Assembly: GCF_003609575.1 (NCBI RefSeq)
Contig: NZ_MBTA01000029.1
Location: 62,001 to 126,000 of the forward strand
Direction: 5' to 3'
DNA: 64,000 bases
Origin: Pelobium manganitolerans
GTDB taxonomy: Bacteria; Bacteroidota; Bacteroidia; Sphingobacteriales; Sphingobacteriaceae
Below, one piece after another: positions 1 through 7,124 of this stretch. Each line of letters begins with the position of its first letter. Within the stretch, counting starts at the first letter, position 1. Position numbers and translations under genes: made by a program. The notes beneath the pieces are model-generated. The model searched no databases, was not told the DNA's origin, and saw only the letters and a list, made by a program, of their open reading frames with translations.

Positions 1-1154
1 TGGGGAATAATGGCCCCTCCGGAAATTCCCATAACCAAGAGTGCAGAACCAATTTTGGTAAAACGTCCAAGTCCTTTAATGGCCAGCGGAAATATGGCTG
101 GCCACATCAATGAGTTAGACAAACCCAACAAGGCAATAAAAAAAATGCTGGTAAAACCTACGCTTAGATAAGCTCCTAAAGTAAAAACAACGCCTGTAAC
201 TGCAGAAACCATTAATGCTCGCTGCTGACTGATATATTTTGGGATACAAACAATACCTATAATATAGCCTACTACCATAGCAATAAGGGTGTAGGAGGTG
301 AAAATTTTAGTCTGATTTAAGCTTAAGCCCAACGACTGCCCATAAGGTCCAATTACGTCGCCGGCCATAACCTCAACACCTACGTATAAAAATAAGCAGA
401 GGATTCCTAAATTAAGATTTCTGTAGCTAAAAACATTCTTTTTCGGCGCTACGGTTACGCCATCGTCGCCAATCTCATCACTATCCGTGTCTATTTCGGG
501 CAGTGTAGAGAAGATGATGAGCAACGCCAGAATAAGCAACACCGCTGCAATAACGACATAGGGCAGTATCACACGCTGAGCCAGCTCAGACAATAATAAA
601 CTATGTCGCAAAGGATCTGTAATTGTTTTGGCTTTATCTTCAATTTCTTGAGCGCCATTCAATACCAAAGCACCTAAAACGATGGGACTAAGTGCTCCTG
701 CCGCTTTATTGCAGATTCCCATTATGCTGATTCTTTTCGCAGCACTTTCTATTGGGCCCACGATGGTAATATAAGGATTAGATGCGGTCTGTAGCAACGC
801 AAGTCCCATTCCTTGCACAAAAAGGCCGCTTAAAAACAAGGGGAAGCTGCGCATGTATGCGGCTGGCACAAAAACGAGCGCACCAACCGCCATAACCATT
901 AGACCGACTGCCATTCCTTTCTTAAAACCGGTCATTTTCAAAATGTAAGAAGACGGAATAGCCAGAAAAAAATAGGCCATGTAGAAAGCAAAAGTGACTA
1001 ACAATGCTTGTGCGGTGCTTAGTTCACAGGCGAGCTGTAAAAAAGGTATAAGCGTACCGTTTAGCCATGTAACAAAGCCAAACACGAAAAAAAGTATTCC
1101 AATAATGGCTACCGGCCCAAGTCCTTTAGCAGCAGATGATGTAGAACTGTTCAT
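1..1154 (-). CDS. MFS sugar transporter, FucP/NagP-like (partial, C-terminus off the left edge)
   Basis: Inner-membrane sugar:H+ symporter of the major facilitator superfamily. The minus strand reads open from an ATG at 1154 to the window edge, about 384 codons. After a short Ser-rich N-terminus the first helix contains VFGFVTWLNGTLIPFLQ, the signature of the fucose/glucose-galactose/GlcNAc (FucP/NagP) branch. Further hydrophobic helices follow, with a hydrophilic, acidic central loop (PEIDTDSDEIGDDG) between the two six-helix halves, as expected for MFS. It lies 16 bp downstream of the NagB-LmbE fusion on the same strand, so the two are probably co-transcribed, and import of N-acetylglucosamine or a related amino sugar is the likeliest role. 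The substrate is inferred from neighbours; glucose or galactose cannot be excluded. Confidence 0.85.
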   Translation of the reverse strand, partial: MNSSTSSAAKGLGPVAIIGILFFVFGFVTWLNGTLIPFLQLACELSTAQALLVTFAFYMAYFFLAIPSSYILKMTGFKKGMAVGLMVMAVGALVFVPAAYMRSFPLFLSGLFVQGMGLALLQTASNPYITIVGPIESAAKRISIMGICNKAAGALSPIVLGALVLNGAQEIEDKAKTITDPLRHSLLLSELAQRVILPYVVIAAVLLILALLIIFSTLPEIDTDSDEIGDDGVTVAPKKNVFSYRNLNLGILCLFLYVGVEVMAGDVIGPYGQSLGLSLNQTKIFTSYTLIAMVVGYIIGIVCIPKYISQQRALMVSAVTGVVFTLGAYLSVGFTSIFFIALLGLSNSLMWPAIFPLAIKGLGRFTKIGSALLVMGISGGAIIP

Positions 1155-1170
1155 AAAAATGTTTTAATAT

Positions 1171-3090
1171 TTAAAATTCCCACTTCACGAATGCTTCCAT
1201 AGCTTCATACTCGGCCAAACCTAACCGGTCATACGCTTTAGCTGTTTCACTGGTGCGCTCTTCGGCACGTACCCAAAATTCGCGTGCATCCTCTCCCGGA
1301 AAAACCGGCATATCTTTCTGTGATTGGTGCTTGAAAATCGCCTGTCTTTTTTTAAGCACCTCCTGTGGCGATAGCGGTACGGCCATCTGAATTTCATGAA
1401 TCTCAAACTCGTGCCATGCACCTCTGTAAAGCCACAACCAGCAATCTTTCACCCATTCTTCTGTTTGCTTTAAACGCTTTAGCGCTTCTAAAATAATATT
1501 GAAACAAACTTTGTGGGTGCCATGTGGGTCGGCAAAATCACCGGCTGCAAAAACCTGATGTGGCTTTACTTTTTGCAATAAATCCATGGTTTGCTTTATG
1601 TCGTCTTCAAAAACTAGATCTTTAGCGGTTTTGCCACGGTCGTAAAAAGGTAAATCCATAAAATGGATATTTTCATCGGGCAAACCGGCAAACCGGGCTC
1701 CGGCAATAGCTTCGCCTTTTCTGATAAGCCCTTTAACCATCAAAAGTTCGGGAATATCTGGCTGGTTTGGGGTTTTTGACGCCAAAAAATCCTTCATACG
1801 CTGATAGGTGGCTTCTAAATCAGTGCAGCTTTCCTGACGTGCTTTCGCAAAATCTATGTTAAACTCAACAAAGCGCAGGGCATCTTCGTCCCATACCGCC
1901 GTATTTCCAGAAGTTTGGTAAGCTACATGTACATTATGGCCCTGGTCCGCAAGTCTAATAAATGTACCGCCCATAGATATCACATCATCATCCGGATGGG
2001 GAGAAAAGATGATAGCGGTTTTGCGCGCTGGTTTTGCACGCTCTGGGCGCTGACTATCGTCCGCGTTTGGTTTGCCACCCGGCCAACCTGTAATGGTATG
2101 TTGTAGCTGATTAAAAATGTCTATGTTTAGATTGTACACCGGCCCCATTTCCGTTGCCAGCTGTGCCATTCCGTTGTTGTTATAATCGTCTTCGGTAAGT
2201 TTTAATACCGGCTTTTGTGTGATGTCTGCCAGCCAAATTACTGCTTTCTTTATGGTATTGCTATCCCACATGCAATCTCTTACCAGCCACGGTGTATCAA
2301 ATCTTGTTAAGTCAGAAGCCGCTTCTTTATCTAACACAAACTCTACGTTAGGAGAAAGTTGCAGATAGGTTGCCGGCACATCTGAGGATATCTCGCCCTC
2401 AACAGCCTTCTTAATTATACTGGCTTTTTTCTTGCCCCAAGCCATCAATATAATCTCGCGAGCTTTAAAAATTGTACCTACCCCCATCGTTATTGCTTTG
2501 GTGGGCACATTTTCTTTTCCACCAAAATCTCTTGACGCATCTCTACGGGTAAGGTCGTCTAAGGTAACCAAACGAGTACCAGAATTTGGAGCCGAACCAG
2601 GTTCGTTAAAGCCGATATGACCGGTTCGGCCAATCCCAAGGAGCTGAAAATCAAGCCCGCCATAAAAAGTGATTTTTTTCTCGTAGTTGAGGCAATATTC
2701 TGCAACAGACTTTTCTTCTAAGGTACCATCTGGAATATGTACATTCTCACGCACGATGTCGATGTGGTCAAATAGCTGCCGGTTCATAAACGTTACATAG
2801 CTTTGCTCTGCGTCTGGCTTCATCGGAAAATATTCATCCAGATTAAATGTGACTACATTTTTAAAGCTCAAAGCTTCTTCTTTATGCATCCTTATCAACT
2901 CGGCGTAAACTTTTATGGGACTAGCACCGGTTGCCAATCCTAGTACTGTTTTTTTGCCAGATTCATCATTTTTTTTGATTAAAGCTGCGATTCTTTGCGC
3001 GATTTTTTTTGAGGCCAGCTGCTGGTTGTCATACACTTTAACTGAAAGTCTCTCAAAACGTGTTTCTTCTAATAGATTTAAACGAGACAT
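1171..3090 (-). CDS. nagB: Glucosamine-6-phosphate deaminase-like protein fused to an LmbE/PIG-L deacetylase domain
   Basis: 639 residues, well over twice a stand-alone NagB. Residues about 15-285 are a NagB/6-phosphogluconolactonase-type isomerase fold, with the substrate motif FNLDEYFPM (83-90) and GHIGFNEPGS (157-166; His158 and Glu163 match E. coli His143 and Glu148). Residues about 355-610 are an LmbE/PIG-L deacetylase-like domain with the metal motif SPHPDDD (363-369) and DPHGTH further on. The fusion is known in Bacteroidota. NagB converts GlcN-6-P to fructose-6-P and ammonia; the second domain suggests deacetylation of GlcNAc-6-P or a related sugar, which is inference. Oddity: the residue aligning with catalytic Asp141 of E. 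coli NagB is Thr156. Cytoplasmic, no signal peptide. Probably co-transcribed with the MFS transporter and divergent from the kinase gene. Confidence 0.88.
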   Translation of the reverse strand: MSRLNLLEETRFERLSVKVYDNQQLASKKIAQRIAALIKKNDESGKKTVLGLATGASPIKVYAELIRMHKEEALSFKNVVTFNLDEYFPMKPDAEQSYVTFMNRQLFDHIDIVRENVHIPDGTLEEKSVAEYCLNYEKKITFYGGLDFQLLGIGRTGHIGFNEPGSAPNSGTRLVTLDDLTRRDASRDFGGKENVPTKAITMGVGTIFKAREIILMAWGKKKASIIKKAVEGEISSDVPATYLQLSPNVEFVLDKEAASDLTRFDTPWLVRDCMWDSNTIKKAVIWLADITQKPVLKLTEDDYNNNGMAQLATEMGPVYNLNIDIFNQLQHTITGWPGGKPNADDSQRPERAKPARKTAIIFSPHPDDDVISMGGTFIRLADQGHNVHVAYQTSGNTAVWDEDALRFVEFNIDFAKARQESCTDLEATYQRMKDFLASKTPNQPDIPELLMVKGLIRKGEAIAGARFAGLPDENIHFMDLPFYDRGKTAKDLVFEDDIKQTMDLLQKVKPHQVFAAGDFADPHGTHKVCFNIILEALKRLKQTEEWVKDCWLWLYRGAWHEFEIHEIQMAVPLSPQEVLKKRQAIFKHQSQKDMPVFPGEDAREFWVRAEERTSETAKAYDRLGLAEYEAMEAFVKWEF

Positions 3091-3112
3091 GAATAAGGTT
3101 TATGTTAAACTT

Positions 3113-3120
3113 CAAACTTA
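3113..3120 (-). promoter_or_regulatory. Putative Bacteroidota -7 element for the nagB-transporter operon
   Basis: On the minus strand this reads TAAGTTTG, an exact match to the TAnnTTTG consensus of Bacteroidota housekeeping promoters, 22 bp before the ATG at 3090. No convincing -33 TTTG is seen at normal spacing, so the call is tentative. Confidence 0.4.
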
Positions 3121-3165
3121 TACTTTTTATTTTAAAAACACAGCTCAATTAATAATTTTTTTTAA

Positions 3166-3173
3166 TAACTTTG
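3166..3173 (+). promoter_or_regulatory. Putative Bacteroidota -7 element for the sugar kinase gene
   Basis: TAACTTTG matches TAnnTTTG, 44 bp before the ATG at 3218. With the element at 3113-3120 it forms a compact divergent promoter region, suggesting shared control of amino-sugar uptake and phosphorylation. No operator was recognised. Confidence 0.4.
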
Positions 3174-3217
3174 TGAGGTATATTTAATCAGATTCATCCA
3201 ATTAAAAATCTAACTTT

Positions 3218-4075
3218 ATGATCTTAATAGCCGATAGTGGCTCAACTAAAACCAGTTGGTGTTTGCTAAATCCGCCAGGAAAGGATTTTCACTTTAGCAC
3301 TCAAGGCTATAATCCTTATTATATGGATGCGGGCACCATCATAGCATCTATAATGCAATCTTTACCTTTAGAAGTGTTCACCGAACGGATTCGAGTTGTA
3401 CATTTTTATGGGGCAGGGTGCTCTCAAGAAAAAGCCTTTATCGTGGAAAAAGCGCTCACTAGTGTTTTTCCTAATGCCACAATCTCAGTAAAAATCGATT
3501 TATTGGCAGCAGCTAAATCTGTATTGGGGAACAAAGCAGGCTTTGTAGGCATTTTAGGAACAGGAACTAATAGTTGCATGTACGATGGGAAGGATATTGA
3601 ACACGTTGTAGACTCTTTAGGATTCATGTTGGGCGATGAAGGTAGCGGTGCATATATAGGGAAACAATTGTTAGTTGGGTATGCTCGTGGCTTTTTACCC
3701 GACGATCTAAAAGAGAAGTTTTATGAAACTTACAGACTAGCACCCGAAAATGTTGTGGATAGAGTTTATAATTGCGAACTCCCAAACACCTATTGTGCAA
3801 ATTTTTGCATATTTGTAGGGGACAACATTTCGCATCCATTTATATCAAATTTAGTTAGATCGGCTTTTGCAGATTTTTTTGAAGGAATAGTTAGTAATTA
3901 TGCAAACTATAGGGATTATGAATTCAATTGTGTTGGATCTATAGCACACAGCTTTTTGCCCCAATTAAAAGAGGTTGCTGCACAATATGGGATGAAAATT
4001 GGTAACATCGTACGCAACCCTTTAGATGGACTAATCAATTATCACCGTAAAACTATCAGTTTTGAGCGAGTTTGA
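3218..4075 (+). CDS. BadF/BadG/BcrA/BcrD-family ATPase, probable N-acetylglucosamine kinase
   Basis: 285-residue cytoplasmic kinase of the ASKHA (sugar kinase/HSP70/actin) fold. The N-terminus MILIADSGSTKTSWCLL holds the phosphate-1 loop (DSGSTKT). A second phosphate loop, GILGTGTNS, lies at about residue 108, and the adenosine-binding region LGDEGSGAYIGK at about 138-150; all are typical of the BadF/BcrAD and GlcNAc-kinase family, and length is normal. Such proteins in Bacteroidota are usually annotated as N-acetylglucosamine kinases. The neighbouring NagB fusion and MFS transporter support phosphorylation of GlcNAc or another amino sugar to its 6-phosphate. It is transcribed away from those genes from a shared intergenic region of about 130 bp. 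Family assignment is firm, substrate is inferred. Confidence 0.85.
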   Translation: MILIADSGSTKTSWCLLNPPGKDFHFSTQGYNPYYMDAGTIIASIMQSLPLEVFTERIRVVHFYGAGCSQEKAFIVEKALTSVFPNATISVKIDLLAAAKSVLGNKAGFVGILGTGTNSCMYDGKDIEHVVDSLGFMLGDEGSGAYIGKQLLVGYARGFLPDDLKEKFYETYRLAPENVVDRVYNCELPNTYCANFCIFVGDNISHPFISNLVRSAFADFFEGIVSNYANYRDYEFNCVGSIAHSFLPQLKEVAAQYGMKIGNIVRNPLDGLINYHRKTISFERV

Positions 4076-4098
4076 AGAACAAGCGTCAAGTTTTTCAT

Positions 4099-4191
4099 AT
4101 GAGCACAGTTAGCTCAGAATTTGAAATGGCGATTATTACCACTTTATCTTTAGGATTTGTTATTACCTTTGCAATTTTTATCTTTGGATAA
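4099..4191 (+). CDS. Possible 30-residue single-span membrane peptide
   Basis: A short ORF starts with ATG 23 bp after the kinase stop. It begins MSTVSSEFEMA and continues as one hydrophobic stretch rich in I, T, L, F, V and G to the stop codon, so it reads as a single transmembrane segment. No family was recognised and no strong Shine-Dalgarno precedes it, although Bacteroidota often lack one. It could be a small membrane protein co-transcribed with the kinase or a chance ORF in AT-rich DNA; conservation downstream of homologous kinases would decide. Confidence 0.25.
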   Translation: MSTVSSEFEMAIITTLSLGFVITFAIFIFG

Positions 4192-4233
4192 TATAAACGC
4201 AGTCAATTAAAATCAAGATAATGTAGAGTAACA

Positions 4234-4316
4234 CGAGAGTCCGATTTTTTTTAAATCGCACTGATTTGAAACACAAGCTGTTAAATGTAGCGTTCGAATC
4301 CCACTCTCTCCGCAAG
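4234..4316 (+). pseudogene. Decayed tRNA-Ser(UGA) / tRNA 3'-end remnant
   Basis: Positions 4292-4313 match the 3' end of a Bacteroidota tRNA-Ser: the T-loop TTCGAAT, the T-stem 3' strand CCCAC, the acceptor 3' strand TCTCTCC and the discriminator G. Upstream, in tRNA order, there are degenerate counterparts of the acceptor 5' strand (CGAGAGT at 4234-4240, where GGAGAGA is needed), a D-loop-like TTAAA, an anticodon-loop-like TTTGAAA (UGA anticodon) and a variable-loop-like GTTAA. By hand folding, acceptor pairs 1 and 7 fail, the T-stem keeps two of five pairs, and the anticodon stem does not pair. It therefore looks non-functional: either a decayed gene or a tRNA 3' end left by site-specific integration. 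Confidence 0.55.
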
Positions 4317-4338
4317 ATGGAATTGAGTAAATTTCCTC

Positions 4339-4374
4339 AAAGGGTTGTTCTACATAAAACAACCCTTTTCTTTT
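4339..4374 (+). terminator. Rho-independent terminator after the tRNA-Ser remnant
   Basis: A perfect 11-bp stem (AAAGGGTTGTT at 4339-4349 with AACAACCCTTT at 4358-4368) encloses an 8-nt loop and runs into TTCTTTT. It sits 23 nt past the tRNA-like 3' end, where the native terminator of that tRNA would be. Confidence 0.8.
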
Positions 4375-4380
4375 GAACCT

Positions 4381-4800
4381 CAATAGGTTATGACTAAAAT
4401 TAGGATTTACACGATGTATTCTAAACATCCCATCTCTGAAAATGGGTTCTTCATGTTTTGAACACCTCATCTAAATAGCGTATCGCTGGTTCAATAAAAC
4501 TTCTTCAAAACAGCAAGCCCGTTAATAGATATTAAGTATTTAAAGAAATACAAATGGGTTCCGGTATTCACTAGCCTCTATTACTTTTAAACATGCTTCT
4601 TTTCCAGAGATTTTATCTTCTGTAGAACTTTCGGCAGATTTCTGCTAAATCTCTTGTGGACCAAAACAATCAGATATTTGACCTTCTTCTTATGCTTTCT
4701 AATAAAATTCTCTAACGTAATCGTGGTTGCCATTCAGGGTTAAGTTACCTCGCAAATTAATCCGGACGGCCACGGAACAGCTGCTCTTAAATAAAATTAT
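4381..4800. other. Non-coding stretch before imuA; no gene recognised
   Basis: AT-rich sequence between the terminator and the imuA promoter. Reading frames are short and interrupted on both strands, and nothing resembles a known protein or RNA. A small inverted repeat (CCCAT...ATGGG, nested in AAACAT...ATGTTT, about 4424-4459) is visible, of unknown meaning. It may be decayed sequence at the edge of the imported cassette. Confidence 0.5.
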
Positions 4801-4828
4801 TTTGCTAAAATTTTTAGTATTAACTTTG
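4801..4828 (+). promoter_or_regulatory. Putative promoter of the imuA-imuB-dnaE2 operon
   Basis: TTTG at 4801-4804 and TAACTTTG at 4821-4828 are separated by 16 bp and match the -33/-7 consensus of Bacteroidota promoters. The imuA ATG follows at 4862. No LexA-type or other SOS operator palindrome was recognised next to it. Confidence 0.5.
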
Positions 4829-4861
4829 TGATGTAATCAAGACTATTATAAAAAAGACAGC

Positions 4862-5614
4862 ATGTGCGTAAGAGAAAAGCAAAAGAAAATCATTTCGCAG
4901 CTTCGCAGAGACATCTTCCATCTGGAAGGGTTCAGGCCCGAAAGTGAAAGCAAGTCCCTTCGCCTTGGTCTGGGTGTTCTGGAAGATGCTTTTCCGTATG
5001 GGGTATTCCCTACGGCCGCCTTACATGAGTTTCTGTGCGAACAGGATGAAGACGCTGCCGCATGCAGTGGTTTTCTTTCCATTTTGTTAGGCCTTTTGAT
5101 GCAGAACCAGAAACCCTGTATCTGGATAAGTTCTTTTCCAATGGTCTTCCCTCCTGCCCTTAAAATTTTCGGAATCCGTCCGGACCGTATCATCTTTGTC
5201 CGGCTGCACCGCGACCGTGATATTCTGTGGGCTATGGAGGAAGCCCTGAAGTGTAACGGCCTTGCTGCTGTGGTCGCCGAGCTCCGTGAGCTCAGTTTTT
5301 CCCAGTCCAGGCGTCTGCAGCTGGCTGTGGAGCATAGCAGGGTAACCGGCTTTGTACTGCGCCGTGATGTCAAAAAAATCAATACTACTGCCTGCGTGGC
5401 CCGCTGGCGTATCAGCCCGCAGCCCAGTCTGCTGGAAGACGGTCTGCCGGGTGTGGGCTTTCCGCAGTGGCAGGTAGATTTGCTGAAAGTCAAGAACGGA
5501 CAGCCCGACAGCTGGAACATGGCATGGACACCGGAAGGATTTGTATTTGACAGACAGGAGAAAACAGGGGAATTCCCCTGGAAAAACAGGGAAAGTATAC
5601 AAACCGGAAGCTGA
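4862..5614 (+). CDS. imuA: ImuA, RecA-like accessory protein of translesion synthesis
   Basis: 250 residues, similar to the ImuA/SulA-related RecA-like proteins encoded ahead of imuB and dnaE2. The segment GLGVLEDAFPYGVFPTAALHEF (about 36-57) is the family's hallmark N-terminal region, and a degenerate RecA/ATPase-like core follows (GFLSILLGLL, PCIWISSFP, DRIIFVRL). A canonical Walker A motif is not visible, so ATP binding is doubtful. ImuA works with ImuB and DnaE2 in mutagenic bypass of DNA lesions. Its stop overlaps the imuB start by one base (TGATG), indicating translational coupling. The cassette is visibly richer in G and C than its neighbours, which suggests horizontal acquisition. Confidence 0.85.
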   Translation: MCVREKQKKIISQLRRDIFHLEGFRPESESKSLRLGLGVLEDAFPYGVFPTAALHEFLCEQDEDAAACSGFLSILLGLLMQNQKPCIWISSFPMVFPPALKIFGIRPDRIIFVRLHRDRDILWAMEEALKCNGLAAVVAELRELSFSQSRRLQLAVEHSRVTGFVLRRDVKKINTTACVARWRISPQPSLLEDGLPGVGFPQWQVDLLKVKNGQPDSWNMAWTPEGFVFDRQEKTGEFPWKNRESIQTGS

Positions 5615-7113
5615 TGCAGAAACGTTATCTATCCGTATGGTTCAAATTCCTGCTGCCCAACCATCTGGCTGTTTCTAGGCCGGAGCTAAAGGAATCCCCT
5701 TTGGTCATAACGGTACAGGAAAGGGGAAGGCAACTGGTGAAGTACTGCAATGCACCTGCCCTACTGCAGGGTATCAGGCTCGGCATGACGGTTGCAGATG
5801 CCAAAGCTTTAATCCCTGCTATTATATTGGAAGGTTACCGGGAAGGCAGTGAACAGCTGGTTTTGAAGGAACTGGGGGAATGGTGCATCCGCTTTTCGCC
5901 TATTGTGGCCGTTGATGGCACTGATGGCCTCCTCATCGATCTGACGGGCTGCAGCCATCTGTGGAAGGGAGAAATTCCCTATCTGCGTGACCTGCTAGAC
6001 AGGCTAAAAGCTAAAGGCTATCAGGTTCGTGGAGCTATTACCGATACGATAGGCTCTGCCTGGGCTATTGCCCGTTTTGGCAAAGAAAAAGCCATCATTC
6101 CAATACGAGAACAGTACCGTTTCCTGCTATCCCTGCCTCCTGCTGCACTCCGTTTGGACATTCTTATAGTACAGCGCCTGCACAAACTGGGCATGCACCG
6201 TATTGAAAATTTCATAGACCTTCCCTGCTCGGTACTGCGCCGCCGTTTCGGAGAGGCTCTGCTGTTGCGCATTGCTCAGGCACTGGGCAATGCCAATGAA
6301 TTCATTGAGCCTATTTCTGCTCCCGAACCTTATACCGAACGCCTGCCCTGCCTGGAGCCGATACGCACTGCAAAAGGGATTGAACTTGCCATTAGCCAAT
6401 TGCTGGAAAGCTTATGTATCCGCCTATACGGCGAAGGAATGGGCTTGCGACAGGCCGTATTGAAATGTTACCGGGTAGACGGACAAGTGGTAAAGGTGAG
6501 TATTGGTACTCACAAACCTTCTCATCATACAGGACACTTGCGCAAACTACTAGAAATGCGCATTGCCCGTATAGAGCCTGCTTTGGGAATTGAGCTTTTT
6601 GTATTGGAAGCTTCTGGAATTGAAGCGGTGGAAGTATCGCAACAGGCTATTTGGGCAAACAGCTCCGAAAAGGATGAAGTAATGGTTACTGAGCTGATGG
6701 ACCGGATTGCCTTGCGAGTTGGAAAGAATGCCATACAGCGCTATCTTCCACAGGAGCATTACTGGCCCGAACGTTCGGTGAAGGCTGTCAGCAATCTAGA
6801 TGAACAAGCCTCTATTCCATGGTCTGCGGACAGGCCACGACCTACGCACCTACTTGCCTGTCCGGAGCCTATCCGTGTGACTGCCCCTGTTCCCGATTAT
6901 CCGCCTATTCTGTTTATCCATAAGGGACAGAAACATGCGATTAAAAAAGCGGATGGCCCCGAACGTATTGAAAGAGAATGGTGGCTGGATACCGGAGAGC
7001 ATAGGGATTATTATACGGTTGAGGATGATGCCGGCAGACGTTATTGGCTGTTCCGGTTAGGGCATTATCAGGGGCAGCAGGACCAATGGTTTTTGCATGG
7101 ATTTTTTGCTTGA
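5614..7113 (+). CDS. imuB: ImuB, catalytically degenerate Y-family polymerase
   Basis: 499 residues of the DinB/UmuC fold. The N-terminal strand that in active Pol IV carries the first catalytic Asp (VDMDCFF-type) reads LSVWFKFLL, without an acid. The palm motif that should be S-x-D-E reads AVDGTDGLLIDL. Loss of these acids is the hallmark of ImuB, which acts as a clamp-binding adaptor recruiting DnaE2 rather than as a polymerase. Thumb/HhH-like sequence (LHKLGMHRIENFIDLP, about 188-203) and a little-finger region follow. The C-terminus (YPPILFIHKGQKHAI... ending in a Trp/Tyr-rich strand) matches the extra C-terminal domain of ImuB. The gene overlaps imuA by 1 bp and ends 11 bp before dnaE2. 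Confidence 0.88.
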   Translation: MQKRYLSVWFKFLLPNHLAVSRPELKESPLVITVQERGRQLVKYCNAPALLQGIRLGMTVADAKALIPAIILEGYREGSEQLVLKELGEWCIRFSPIVAVDGTDGLLIDLTGCSHLWKGEIPYLRDLLDRLKAKGYQVRGAITDTIGSAWAIARFGKEKAIIPIREQYRFLLSLPPAALRLDILIVQRLHKLGMHRIENFIDLPCSVLRRRFGEALLLRIAQALGNANEFIEPISAPEPYTERLPCLEPIRTAKGIELAISQLLESLCIRLYGEGMGLRQAVLKCYRVDGQVVKVSIGTHKPSHHTGHLRKLLEMRIARIEPALGIELFVLEASGIEAVEVSQQAIWANSSEKDEVMVTELMDRIALRVGKNAIQRYLPQEHYWPERSVKAVSNLDEQASIPWSADRPRPTHLLACPEPIRVTAPVPDYPPILFIHKGQKHAIKKADGPERIEREWWLDTGEHRDYYTVEDDAGRRYWLFRLGHYQGQQDQWFLHGFFA

Positions 7114-7124
7114 GGGAGGTGGAT

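Noticed and set aside
4213..4470. 85-codon minus-strand ORF
   Set aside because: It runs antisense over the tRNA-Ser remnant and its terminator and has no recognisable protein features.
4381..4800. Decayed transposase or insertion sequence
   Set aside because: No terminal inverted repeats, target duplication or recognisable transposase fragments could be read.
4846..5520. 224-codon minus-strand ORF opposite imuA
   Set aside because: Low-complexity Ser/Arg/Cys-rich translation typical of an antisense shadow of a GC-richer gene; imuA is the recognised product.
5614..7113. Annotation of this ORF as an active DinB/Pol IV
   Set aside because: Catalytic acids are missing and it sits between imuA and dnaE2, so ImuB is the better call.
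7044..7124. ATG at 7044 as the dnaE2 start
   Set aside because: It lies within the 3' end of imuB in another frame; the ATG at 7125 has a strong Shine-Dalgarno and gives the conserved N-terminus.
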